A stretch of 64,000 nucleotides of DNA, taken from Holophaga sp. Its GTDB lineage: Bacteria; Acidobacteriota; Holophagae; Holophagales; Holophagaceae. The stretch covers positions 18,638 through 82,637 of the forward strand of contig JADKBC010000011.1 of the NCBI GenBank assembly GCA_016715205.1. Direction: 5' to 3'. This document shows, piece by piece, positions 34,812-42,946 of the stretch (position 1 is the first letter of the stretch; each line of letters begins with the position of its first letter). Below the pieces are notes generated by a model that saw only the letters and a program-made list of their open reading frames with translations, was not told the DNA's origin and made no database searches. The position numbers were made by a program, and so were the translations under genes.

Positions 34812-35921
34812 ATGAAAACCCCACCTTTCCTTGCTGTCTGCGCGCTTCTTGTCAGCGGTTTGCTGGCCACGGCTTGTGGGGGCGGCCCCACCGGCGCCGG
34901 TCCGGTGGATCCCCATACCAACCCTGTTGCGGGCCCCCCTGCGGGGAATCCCAATGGGCACTTTCCCGTTCCCACCCAGGCCCAGGCTCAGGATGTTTCG
35001 GTGCCCAACCATGTGATCGGCACGGGTACACCCGAGAGTTGTACGGCAGAAGCTTTCATCGCAGCGGTGGCGCTGGGTGGCAAGATCACCTTCAATGGCG
35101 GCCCCAATCCCTTTACCATCACGCTTCCCCGCCCGGCCAAGGTGTTCAACAACATGCCCGATCTGGTGATCGATGGCGGTGGCTTGGTAACCCTGAGCGG
35201 CGGCGGTGCCACCCGCATTCTGTACATGAACACGTGCGATCAGAACCAAGTGTGGACCACGAATCATTGCCAGGATCAGGAACATCCTCAGCTCACCGTA
35301 CAGAATCTGACCTTCATCGATGGCAATTCGAAAAACGAAAGTGATGTCGATAATCGAGGCGGTGGCGGTGCCATCTGGGTGCGCGGCGGGCGATTCAAGG
35401 TGGTCAACTGCCGGTTCTTCAACAATGTCTGTGCCAGCGAAGGGCCCGATGTGGGAGGCGCCGCGATTCGCGTCTTCAGCCAGTATCAGGGGTTGCCGGT
35501 CTACGTGGTGAATAGCACCTTTGGCGGTGCTGCGGGCTACGGCAACACAGGCGCCAACGGGGGTGGCATCAGCAGCATCGGTGTTTCCTGGTCCATCTAC
35601 AACAGTCTGTTTTCCTATAATCGCGCCATCGGGAATGGCGGTAATCCGGCTGCGGCGGGCACCCCCGGGGGTGGCAGCGGCGGTGCCATCTATAACGATG
35701 GCAACACCATGTCGCTGGCTCTGTACGGAACGTTGCTGGAGCAGAACCAAGTGAATGCGTTTGGCTCGGCCATCTTTTTTGTCACCAACAATCACTTGGG
35801 TGATTTGCACATCGAGGATTCGGTGATCCGTCACAACCTCGGTGGTTCCTGGTACACCTTGCCCGGGATTTCCATGCACAGCGACACGCCCCGGGTGATC
35901 ATCAACTCCACCATCGAGTAG
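34812..35921 (+). CDS. Lipoprotein with parallel beta-helix repeats
   Basis: ATG 34812 begins a lipoprotein signal (LLVSGLLATACGGG, lipobox cysteine about residue 24). The mature protein has right-handed parallel beta-helix repeats (LTVQNLTFIDGNSKN, FKVVNCRFFNNVCA, YVVNSTFGGAAGYG, LALYGTLLEQNQ, LHIEDSVIRHN). Such folds occur in polysaccharide lyases and surface adhesins. No catalytic residues can be assigned. An in-frame ATG at 34788 would precede the signal peptide and has no Shine-Dalgarno sequence. It ends about 115 bases before the convergent cytochrome-fusion gene. Confidence 0.78.
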   Translation: MKTPPFLAVCALLVSGLLATACGGGPTGAGPVDPHTNPVAGPPAGNPNGHFPVPTQAQAQDVSVPNHVIGTGTPESCTAEAFIAAVALGGKITFNGGPNPFTITLPRPAKVFNNMPDLVIDGGGLVTLSGGGATRILYMNTCDQNQVWTTNHCQDQEHPQLTVQNLTFIDGNSKNESDVDNRGGGGAIWVRGGRFKVVNCRFFNNVCASEGPDVGGAAIRVFSQYQGLPVYVVNSTFGGAAGYGNTGANGGGISSIGVSWSIYNSLFSYNRAIGNGGNPAAAGTPGGGSGGAIYNDGNTMSLALYGTLLEQNQVNAFGSAIFFVTNNHLGDLHIEDSVIRHNLGGSWYTLPGISMHSDTPRVIINSTIE

Positions 35922-36038
35922 GGGACAACGCGAAAAAGGCGAGGGCAGGTTCGGTTCCAGTGGGGCTGAATCACGGCGTTGCCTGAAGGGGAAGTCGGTC
36001 CCGAAAACCCCCGCACCTCTCCGGCCAATTTTTTCGGC

Positions 36039-37721
36039 TCAGTGAATAACCCAATCACTCTCTTTCATAAACCCGTGCAGGCTGCCCTTGGGCATGCGCA
36101 CTACGTAACAGCCTCGTGAGAGATGGCGTTGGCCTGGACCAAAGCTCAGGCGTTCGTAGTCGGATTCATCGTCGTCCATCATGCGAGTGAAAGCGTCCAG
36201 CAGGTTATCGCGGTAGAAATTGCGCTCCATGCGTGTAACCGCTTCCGCAAGGGCTTTCATGGCCACAAAGGCCCGGGAGCGCACGCGTCGATGGGTATCC
36301 CCGGCGACCAGGCTCACCTTGGCAAGGCTTTCTGGAGAGGTGCCTTCGGGGGCTTTCATGGAGGTCGGTGGTCGGAACAGGCGAAACGGATAGGTCAACC
36401 AGGTACGATCCCGGGCTGCCTGGGGCAATTTCCAGAGGTGTTGTTCCAGCAAACTGGTTGACATCATGACCATTGCCTTGGGATTTCGGGTGTACGCCGC
36501 CAAGTTCGGAAAGGCCTCCTTTCCCGTCCACAGCAACAGGATGGGATCGCCCTTTCCCTTGAAGGCATTCGCCAGACGCTGAACCTGAGGCTGCTCGCCT
36601 TTTCGCAACTGCACCGTTTGGACGGGCCCATGGCCCCGCTCTGACCAGCCACTGATGAAGCCCTTTGCCACGGCCCTGGCTGCCGGTGTATCCGCCACTA
36701 CTTGCAGCACGGGGCGACGGGTGCTGGCCTCTCCCTGACCCGAGAGAAAGGCTGCGGCTGCTTCGCCTTCCTGGAAGGGGCCCTTGGAAAAATAGAGAGT
36801 GTAGCCACCCGAGCTTTCCAACTGGGGCAGGTCGGCCAAGGGGAGAATGCAGGGGAGTTGGTGCGCTTCGCAAAAGGCATGGATCGGCGCCCAGGGACGG
36901 GAGGAGAGACCGCTCACCAGGGCGAAAACAGGGTTTCTGCGGTAATGCGCTTCCAACTGCGCGGGCCATCCGGAGGCGGGGCCTTTCAGTTCCCAGACCG
37001 ACAGGGACCATTCCCTGAAGGCCAAGGCGCCTTCCTTGGCGGCCAGGGAACGGTAGCCCCGGGTTTCCCGGTTGGCCCCTTGCCGGTTGTGGATGTCAAA
37101 GCGGTAAGAAAGCACCTCCAGAAAATCTTGCCGATCCTCCGCACTGACTTCATCTGTGATGACGGTAGCAAAGCTCAGGGTGGTGCTATTAACACCTGGG
37201 GACGGGGTTGCGGAGAGCTGCTTGAGGTAGCGCACGAGGATGTCGGCGTCGGCTGGGGAAAGGGGGTAGCGGGGCATGACCTGATTGAAGGTTCGGCCCG
37301 TGGGGTCCACACCCTGGGTGATGGCACGGGCCAACTCCGCGTCCGTGTAGGCGGGGCGACGCAGAACATGGCGGATCTGCTCAGGCAGGTCCTTGCGCTC
37401 CTCGCCCACGAGGGCGGGATGGTACCGAAACCAGGGCCGGAATAGCTTTTCGGCGTTGGTGGGAGGCGTTACCACCCCGCCTTCTTCCGAACCTAATCCC
37501 GCCTGCAGGTGGCAACTGGCGCAGGCGTAGGTGACTCCTGCCACCGGTGAGTTTCCAGAGGCCGCGGCGTTCATGGGCTTACCGGAGGGCAGAATGCCCT
37601 CCCGATACATGCGCTCCCCCTGGCGCAGCGCCACAACCTGATCTGCGTTCGGCGGTGTCGCCTGGGGCCAATGGCCAGGATTAAGGGGAAGACCAAAAGG
37701 TAACCAAAACCGCGCACCCAT
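36039..37721 (-). CDS. Cytochrome c fused to a periplasmic-binding domain, 5' frameshift
   Basis: The 560-residue frame contains a cytochrome c-like N-terminal region with ACASCHLQAGLG and RYPLSPADADILVRYLKQLS. From about residue 180 there is a type I periplasmic-binding-like (ABC substrate-binding) domain. In another frame, minus-strand 37825-37664 encodes a hydrophobic signal peptide (GFGYLLVFPLILAIGP). It joins this frame if one C is added to a CCCC run (plus gggg 37664-37667). The full gene probably starts at ATG 37825, which has AGAGG upstream. The protein is likely exported, and a link to the nearby multicopper oxidase is plausible but untested. Confidence 0.7.
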   Translation of the reverse strand: MGARFWLPFGLPLNPGHWPQATPPNADQVVALRQGERMYREGILPSGKPMNAAASGNSPVAGVTYACASCHLQAGLGSEEGGVVTPPTNAEKLFRPWFRYHPALVGEERKDLPEQIRHVLRRPAYTDAELARAITQGVDPTGRTFNQVMPRYPLSPADADILVRYLKQLSATPSPGVNSTTLSFATVITDEVSAEDRQDFLEVLSYRFDIHNRQGANRETRGYRSLAAKEGALAFREWSLSVWELKGPASGWPAQLEAHYRRNPVFALVSGLSSRPWAPIHAFCEAHQLPCILPLADLPQLESSGGYTLYFSKGPFQEGEAAAAFLSGQGEASTRRPVLQVVADTPAARAVAKGFISGWSERGHGPVQTVQLRKGEQPQVQRLANAFKGKGDPILLLWTGKEAFPNLAAYTRNPKAMVMMSTSLLEQHLWKLPQAARDRTWLTYPFRLFRPPTSMKAPEGTSPESLAKVSLVAGDTHRRVRSRAFVAMKALAEAVTRMERNFYRDNLLDAFTRMMDDDESDYERLSFGPGQRHLSRGCYVVRMPKGSLHGFMKESDWVIH

Positions 37722-37850
37722 TGCCGAAACCGATGCCTGAATTTGGATTCTCTCTTTAGGAAATGAAAAGAGGCATTGGGCCAGCTGCGACCCGTAGGGT
37801 GGTGAGGGGAGTTTCGGACATTCATGGTTGCCTCTGGACCCGCTTCATCC

Positions 37851-38258
37851 TCAGCGGGTCATTTCCAGAACCGTTCGATCCTGCTTCTTGGACAAGGAAG
37901 GGGAATCGTAGTCCAGGATGGCAGTGCCCGAAATTCGGCTGGAATTTCTGACCCGCGCCAACAGGGTTACGGCGAGCCCTCGGGTGGGCGGCGAGGTCAG
38001 CCGTAATTTGCCGCCCACGAAGGTTCCCTTTAGAACCAGTGGAGAACGGAATTTTGGCATCAACAGGGTGCCATCCACCTTCTTCCCGGTTTGGTGCAGG
38101 GTGATGATCAGATCCTTCAGCGACAATCCGGTGGAAGCCAGCAGAAAGCTGGCCTTCCAGGTGCCGCTCAGATCGATGCTTGCCTTCGGAGGTGTCGCGC
38201 AGACCAGAGGGGTGGCCAATAGCATCGCGAGGCAGCAGGAACCCAGAATCGAACGCAT
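37851..38258 (-). CDS. Small secreted protein, function unknown
   Basis: ATG 38258 has GGGAG eight bases upstream and starts a signal peptide (MRSILGSCCLAMLLATPLVCA). The mature part of about 110 residues is mostly beta: ASIDLSGTWKASF, then VDGTLLMPKFRSPLVLKGTF and SGTAILDYDS. This beta-sandwich look is seen in small extracellular proteins attached to or near oxidase operons. It lies between the cytochrome fusion gene and the multicopper oxidase, all on the minus strand. No specific family is recognised. Confidence 0.6.
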   Translation of the reverse strand: MRSILGSCCLAMLLATPLVCATPPKASIDLSGTWKASFLLASTGLSLKDLIITLHQTGKKVDGTLLMPKFRSPLVLKGTFVGGKLRLTSPPTRGLAVTLLARVRNSSRISGTAILDYDSPSLSKKQDRTVLEMTR

Positions 38259-38273
38259 GCGAATCACTCCCTG

Positions 38274-38301
38274 AACAACAAGGGCCGGTTTGGGCCGGCC
38301 C
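38274..38301 (-). terminator. Terminator after the multicopper oxidase gene
   Basis: GGGCCGG and CCGGCCC form a perfect 7-bp stem with a six-base loop, followed on the minus strand by TTGTTGTT. It lies between the oxidase stop (38326) and the start of the next minus-strand gene, so it probably limits read-through from the oxidase. Confidence 0.65.
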
Positions 38302-38325
38302 CTGCCTTCGGTGGTTGAATTTAAA

Positions 38326-40536
38326 TTAATTGCCGTGGCCAGCGGGCACAACGAGGAAGGAACGCATCATCTCGTTTTCCTCATGGGACAGAATGTGGCA
38401 GTGCCACATGTAGGCACCCAGGGCACTGAACTTCGCCCGCACCCGGACGTACCCGGGATGCACCACTGGGGAACTGGATTCAAGGGGAGAAGCGGCTGGG
38501 GGCACCATGACCGTGTCCTTCCACACCTTGATTTCGTTGGCGGAGACTCGATAGAGCGAGCCTGGCAGCGCCGAGTTTGCGGGGTCGCCGGGCTCGGCGT
38601 TGGGAATGAAGGCGTCGTGGGTGGAAACCTTGGGCAGGGCAAAGCTATCCGCAGGGGTATAGGCATTGGGATAGGTCACGTTATCCACATACCCTTTTTC
38701 GATGACTTCGAATTTGGTCAAGTGGATGTGCATGGGGTGGACATCGGGGGTCGCGTTGATGAACACCCACTCTTCGACGCTGTCCAGTTCCGGTTTCTCT
38801 GTGATGGGGGCACGGAACATCTTGTCGTTCAACAGCAGGATGGTGCGGAAGGACACCAAACCGCTGGTGGGGTCCAGGAACGCGTAAACGGGGTCTTTGC
38901 GTTCCTGCATATCCACCAGGCGCGGGGCAGACCGGGTGGGCGTAAGGTGAGGATAGGCGCCGTAAGGCACCAGAGACGTGCGTACCGAAGTGGCAGGGCC
39001 CGCGGCAGCCATCAGGAGAGACGGCGTGCCCGTGGTGTTTGCCACCTTGAAGAGCATGATGCGGCCCGTGAGCTTGGGATCCAATGTTTCCGCGTCGGTG
39101 GCAGCTTGACCAAACTCGCCGCTGAAGGGGGCGGGGCAATCGTTGCGCAACACGATGTTGCGGCCCTTGAAAACGGGGTGTCCAAAGTCCACGAGAATAT
39201 CGGCACGACTGCCATTGGGCAGCAAGAGGCCTTCGTTGCCAGGGCCTGTAGCCACATCCACGGCGGCATCGGCATAGCCCTGCTCGGCGGCGATCTGTAC
39301 CACCGGCCAGGTGAGGGTTGGGGCGGCGTCATGGGCGACATCGGGGGTGATGATTTCGCCAGTGTCAGCATCCTGGAACCACATGTTGTACATCCGGGAA
39401 TCGGAACCGTTGACGATGCGGAACCGGTAGAGCTGAGTCTTCACATTCTTGTACGGCCACGCCTTGCCATTCACCACGATCACGTTGCCCCACATTTCGG
39501 GGCGGATGCTGGCCAGCGCATTGCCATTGCTGTCGTGCAGCGCGTTGTAGGTGTAGACACCCAGATTCACAAAGGTGGGAAACACCAATGCACCGTCTTC
39601 GGTAAAGGCCTTGTCCTGGATGACGATGGGCAGATCGAACTCGTCCGACTGCAGACTGGGTACCACGGGATTGGCATAGCGGCCCTTGGGCAGGGAGGCT
39701 AACACGCCGGTACCTTCAACAACCGGATCCTTAATCACATAAAAAGCAGCAACGCCCGCGTAGGCATCTAGTCGTGTGATGCCCATGGAATGATCGTGGA
39801 ACCAGAGTGTGGCGGCTTCCTGGGTGTTGGGGTAAGTGTATGGGGGCAGTTGGTTCGTGGCTGCGCGGCCAGGGAAGCCAGTGGAAGGATCAGCCGCCTT
39901 GGCCCATTTCGCTTGCACTGCTGGATCGTTGGTGACCCAGGCATCGGGATGACCATCGGAGGTGTAGGGAATTTCCCCGCCATGGAGATGGGTGGTCATG
40001 CGGCATTCGGGTTCGCCCTCGTCTGTGCCATCCAGGGTGTAATCCAACTGAAGGAGGTGCTTGGTCAGATATGGACCGGTACCCATCACGCCGCCCACTT
40101 CTTCCCGCAGGTTGTTGATGTAATTGAAGGTCAATGTTGTGTCTTTGGTGGCTTCCACAGTGGGGCCGTAGATACCAAGGAAGGCACCATTGATGTCATA
40201 ACCCCAGGTCTTAGTGACGATCGGTAGCGCTGTGAGTGGATTCTTAAGAATTCCACCCTCTCGATCGCGCAGCCCAAAATCCCAGGTCCCTTGTCGCTTG
40301 TTCACGGTGTAGGTGGTTGGTGAGGAGGGGCTTTTGGGGGCGATGGGGATTTCCACAAAGGCGTTGGCGAACTGCTGCAGCTTTTCCGGGTTCAAAGGGT
40401 TGTAGATGGGTGTGGGACCGGGCGGAGGCGCGGCGGCGGTGGGGGCAACACTGCTGCCTCCGCAGCCATCCAGCAGCACCAGGGCAAGGGCGCTGCCGAG
40501 CAGGCTGAAGCAAAGAGGACGGGGTCGAGCGCTCAT
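38326..40536 (-). CDS. Lipoprotein multicopper oxidase (CotA/bilirubin oxidase-like)
   Basis: ATG 40536 has AAGGAG five bases upstream and begins a lipoprotein signal ending LLDGCGGSS (lipobox cysteine). The mature oxidase of about 710 residues has the copper motifs TTHLHGGEIPYTSDGHPDAW, TLWFHDHSMGIT, HPMHIHLTKF and YMWHCHILSHEENEMMR, covering all four copper sites. CotA/bilirubin oxidase-type proteins oxidise phenolics, bilirubin or Mn(II). In Geobacter, OmpB-type multicopper oxidases take part in metal reduction. A lipid anchor on the cell surface or in the periplasm is likely. The substrate cannot be told from sequence. Confidence 0.92.
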   Translation of the reverse strand: MSARPRPLCFSLLGSALALVLLDGCGGSSVAPTAAAPPPGPTPIYNPLNPEKLQQFANAFVEIPIAPKSPSSPTTYTVNKRQGTWDFGLRDREGGILKNPLTALPIVTKTWGYDINGAFLGIYGPTVEATKDTTLTFNYINNLREEVGGVMGTGPYLTKHLLQLDYTLDGTDEGEPECRMTTHLHGGEIPYTSDGHPDAWVTNDPAVQAKWAKAADPSTGFPGRAATNQLPPYTYPNTQEAATLWFHDHSMGITRLDAYAGVAAFYVIKDPVVEGTGVLASLPKGRYANPVVPSLQSDEFDLPIVIQDKAFTEDGALVFPTFVNLGVYTYNALHDSNGNALASIRPEMWGNVIVVNGKAWPYKNVKTQLYRFRIVNGSDSRMYNMWFQDADTGEIITPDVAHDAAPTLTWPVVQIAAEQGYADAAVDVATGPGNEGLLLPNGSRADILVDFGHPVFKGRNIVLRNDCPAPFSGEFGQAATDAETLDPKLTGRIMLFKVANTTGTPSLLMAAAGPATSVRTSLVPYGAYPHLTPTRSAPRLVDMQERKDPVYAFLDPTSGLVSFRTILLLNDKMFRAPITEKPELDSVEEWVFINATPDVHPMHIHLTKFEVIEKGYVDNVTYPNAYTPADSFALPKVSTHDAFIPNAEPGDPANSALPGSLYRVSANEIKVWKDTVMVPPAASPLESSSPVVHPGYVRVRAKFSALGAYMWHCHILSHEENEMMRSFLVVPAGHGN

Positions 40537-40915
40537 CACAACTCCTTGGGGGGACAAACGGTACAAGGATCCAAAGGACCCCAGATGTCTTAGGCGATAC
40601 TCATAACTTTCAATGCTGCAGGATTTGGAACAATGGGGGTTTCTCCTACTTCCGCCATGGGGAAACACCCAATCCGGACAAGGTGATATTGGGAAGATTT
40701 TGCGACCGCGTTGCAGGGAAGCACGACTGCGCCTTCCATGGGGCAGTGCGCAGCAAACAGGAAGATCCATGAACGGCGGCATCCAGGCTCGGTGTGGTTT
40801 TCCCCCAAAAAGCACGCAATCGAAATAAAAATTAATAAATTCAAATATTTCAAATAATTACGCCCATCATCAAAACGGCTCCGGCGTGCTTCTGGCGGAA
40901 CCCGAAAGAGGATTT
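40537..40915. other. Intergenic region with an A/T-rich island
   Basis: The 379 bases separate the oxidase (minus) from a small basic gene (plus). Around 40810-40862 the sequence is strikingly A/T-rich for this genome, suitable for divergent promoters or a nucleoid-protein site. No gene with a ribosome-binding site was seen on either strand. A hydrophobic minus-strand frame arises only from the A/T bias. Confidence 0.4.
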
Positions 40916-41053
40916 ATGTCCAACGACAAGAAACCCAAAAAAGCCAAGCCTCCCGTGGTCCACGGGGCAACCTCCAGGGGCTCTGAACTCACCGGTCGGC
41001 TTGCTGAAACCACCAAGCCCTCCCCCTTGGCTCCTGCCAAAAAGAAAAAATAG
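40916..41053 (+). CDS. 45-residue basic protein
   Basis: ATG 40916 follows AGAGGA by three bases. The frame encodes MSNDKKPKKAKPPVVHGATS and ends with a Lys-rich tail (PAKKKK), giving a strongly basic, Pro-rich, probably disordered peptide. Such small KPK-rich proteins are often DNA- or RNA-binding. A good start site and a clean stop after the Lys tail support it as a real gene. No homologue is recognised by eye. It is followed by a P-loop protein gene about 90 bases away. Confidence 0.6.
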   Translation: MSNDKKPKKAKPPVVHGATSRGSELTGRLAETTKPSPLAPAKKKK

Positions 41054-41144
41054 CGTTCGAGCGGGGTGACCTCGCGGGTTGTTTGTCCTCATCGATGTGC
41101 ATTCGGATCCTTTCTGGGTCCCATCAGGTGGGGCATCATGGCCC

Positions 41145-41657
41145 ATGCGCATCGCGATCCTCGGGAATTCAGGCTCCGGTAAATCCACGCTGGCCCGTCG
41201 GCTGGCGAAGCTGCATGAGCTGTCGTATCTAGATCTGGATACCGTGGCCTGGGAGCCAGGCAAGGTGGCCGTGCCCCGGGACCCAGCGGAAGCGGTGGCT
41301 GACGTCAGGGCTTTTTGTATCGCCCACGAAAAATGGGTGGTGGAAGGGTGCTACGAAGCCTTGGTAGAGGCCACACTCGCCCTTGCACCGCGATTGATCT
41401 TCCTGGATCCAGGCCTGGAAGCCTGTCTGGCGAACTGTTCCGCACGGCCCTGGGAACCCCACAAATACGCCTCCCAGAACGAGCAGGACGAAAAACTTGC
41501 CTTCCTGTTGTCCTGGGTCCGCGCGTATTACGTGCGAGAGGGCGATCTGTCCCGGGCTGCCCACCTCGCGCTGTTTGAGACCTACCAGGGCGAAAAGCAA
41601 AGGATCTCTACTCAGGCGGATTCGATGGCGAACCTCGAGTTCGAATTCAGAAACTGA
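41145..41657 (+). CDS. P-loop nucleotide kinase-like protein
   Basis: ATG 41145 begins MRIAILGNSGSGKSTLARRL, a Walker A motif. SYLDLDTVAWEPG and ahead WVVEGCYEALVEATLALAPRLIFLDP follow, typical of the shikimate/adenylate kinase-like small P-loop family (COG0563-like). The end is rich in Gln and Glu. An earlier in-frame start at 41079 would add 22 residues without a better ribosome site. The substrate cannot be assigned. It sits alone between the small basic gene and a beta-propeller gene. Confidence 0.7.
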   Translation: MRIAILGNSGSGKSTLARRLAKLHELSYLDLDTVAWEPGKVAVPRDPAEAVADVRAFCIAHEKWVVEGCYEALVEATLALAPRLIFLDPGLEACLANCSARPWEPHKYASQNEQDEKLAFLLSWVRAYYVREGDLSRAAHLALFETYQGEKQRISTQADSMANLEFEFRN

Positions 41658-41839
41658 AAAGGCGTTTTTGCATCGCGGAATGCGGCGATTTCAATGGCCA
41701 AGAAGATACGCGAAGCTGCCGCACGGTGGCCCCGAGGTGGTGAATTACCATTTCACCCCGATCTCGTTTCGGTTCGCCCCATGTGCGTAGGATCGAGATC
41801 GGCCACCTGGCATCCTGGGTTTCGTTTCGGGGGATTGCC

Positions 41840-42838
41840 ATGCTCCACGCCGTTTGCCGCACGCTTTTAATCGCTTTCATTCTTCCGGCCTTCGCCGCTG
41901 CCCAGGTACCCCAGTACCTCGGCCAACCTTTGCCAGGGGCCCTGGCCGTGCCCTTTGCGCCGGGGATTGTGAACACCGGCTTGGCCACCCGCGATATCAC
42001 GCTGCTGCCCAATGGCTCGGTCCTGTATTTTGGCTTCTTCATGGCGGGGTTCAGTAAGGCAGTCATTGCGGAAATTCATCAGGAGGGCAAAGGCTGGTCG
42101 ACGCCGGAGGTGGCGCCCTTTTCACGAGATGGGCGCTGGAAATACCTGGAACCCTGCATCAGCCCTGATGGCCAGCGCTTCTATTTTGTTTCGGATCGGC
42201 CCGAGAATCCCCAGGCCCACAAGCCGGCCCCCTTCGGAATCTGGATGATGGAACGGCAGGGCCAGACATGGGGGGAGCCCACCCGCCTGCCGCCTGCTGT
42301 GAATGGCACCGGCAACGTTTTTTACCCCACCATCACCCGCGATGGCACGCTGCATTTCCTCAAGGAAGAAGGACAGGGCGGATGGATCATGCGCTCCCAC
42401 TGGAAGGCGGGCGCCTGGACTGAGGCCGAAAAATTGCCGCCGCCTTTCAATGCCGATGCGAGACAGGCCAATCCCCGGGTAGATCCCGAGGGCCGCTACC
42501 TGTTGGTGCCCATGCTGGGCCGTGCGGATTCCCTGGGTGGCGCGGACTACTATGGCTATTTCAAACGGGAGGATGGCACCTGGACTGAACCAATCCATCT
42601 GGGGCCCACGGTGAACAGTGCCGCAGGCGACGAATACTCGATCAGCGTGAGCCCCGATGGCAAAGTGGTTTTCTTTGGCAGCAACAAATCCTTGCCAAGG
42701 TTGGAAGGCCGTCCCCTGCGTTTCGCGGAGCTCCTGGCCGAGCGCACCCAGCCCGGCAATGGCAACACCTCCTTGTGGTGGGTGGATGCCCGTTTCCTGG
42801 ATGAAATCCGATTGCGAGCAACGAAGAGCGTGAACTAA
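41840..42838 (+). CDS. Secreted TolB/PD40-like beta-propeller protein
   Basis: A signal peptide (MLHAVCRTLLIAFILPAFAAAQ) leads a mature region of about 310 residues with repeated propeller blades. Examples are EPCISPDGQRFYFVSDRP, YPTITRDGTLHFLKEE, NPRVDPEGRYLLVPML and YSISVSPDGKVVFFGSN. These SPDG-type repeats are typical of WD40-like PD40 propellers that bind proteins or ligands in the periplasm. The next plus-strand gene is a secreted amidohydrolase about 110 bases away, so they may be cotranscribed. No catalytic role is suggested. Confidence 0.75.
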   Translation: MLHAVCRTLLIAFILPAFAAAQVPQYLGQPLPGALAVPFAPGIVNTGLATRDITLLPNGSVLYFGFFMAGFSKAVIAEIHQEGKGWSTPEVAPFSRDGRWKYLEPCISPDGQRFYFVSDRPENPQAHKPAPFGIWMMERQGQTWGEPTRLPPAVNGTGNVFYPTITRDGTLHFLKEEGQGGWIMRSHWKAGAWTEAEKLPPPFNADARQANPRVDPEGRYLLVPMLGRADSLGGADYYGYFKREDGTWTEPIHLGPTVNSAAGDEYSISVSPDGKVVFFGSNKSLPRLEGRPLRFAELLAERTQPGNGNTSLWWVDARFLDEIRLRATKSVN

Positions 42839-42946
42839 GGATCGGCGCAATGGCATGGCTGGACGCAGTTCCTGGCCATGCTGATTCCCCTTGCGGTGCT
42901 CCCGTGCGTGGCGGTAGCGTGGCACCCACGCCCGCAGGAGCCCCGC

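Noticed and set aside
40590..40853. Minus-strand hydrophobic frame upstream of the multicopper oxidase
   Set aside because: The hydrophobic start comes from the A/T-rich island and the apparent start codon is TTG with no Shine-Dalgarno sequence. Nothing beyond about residue 20 looks like a protein family.
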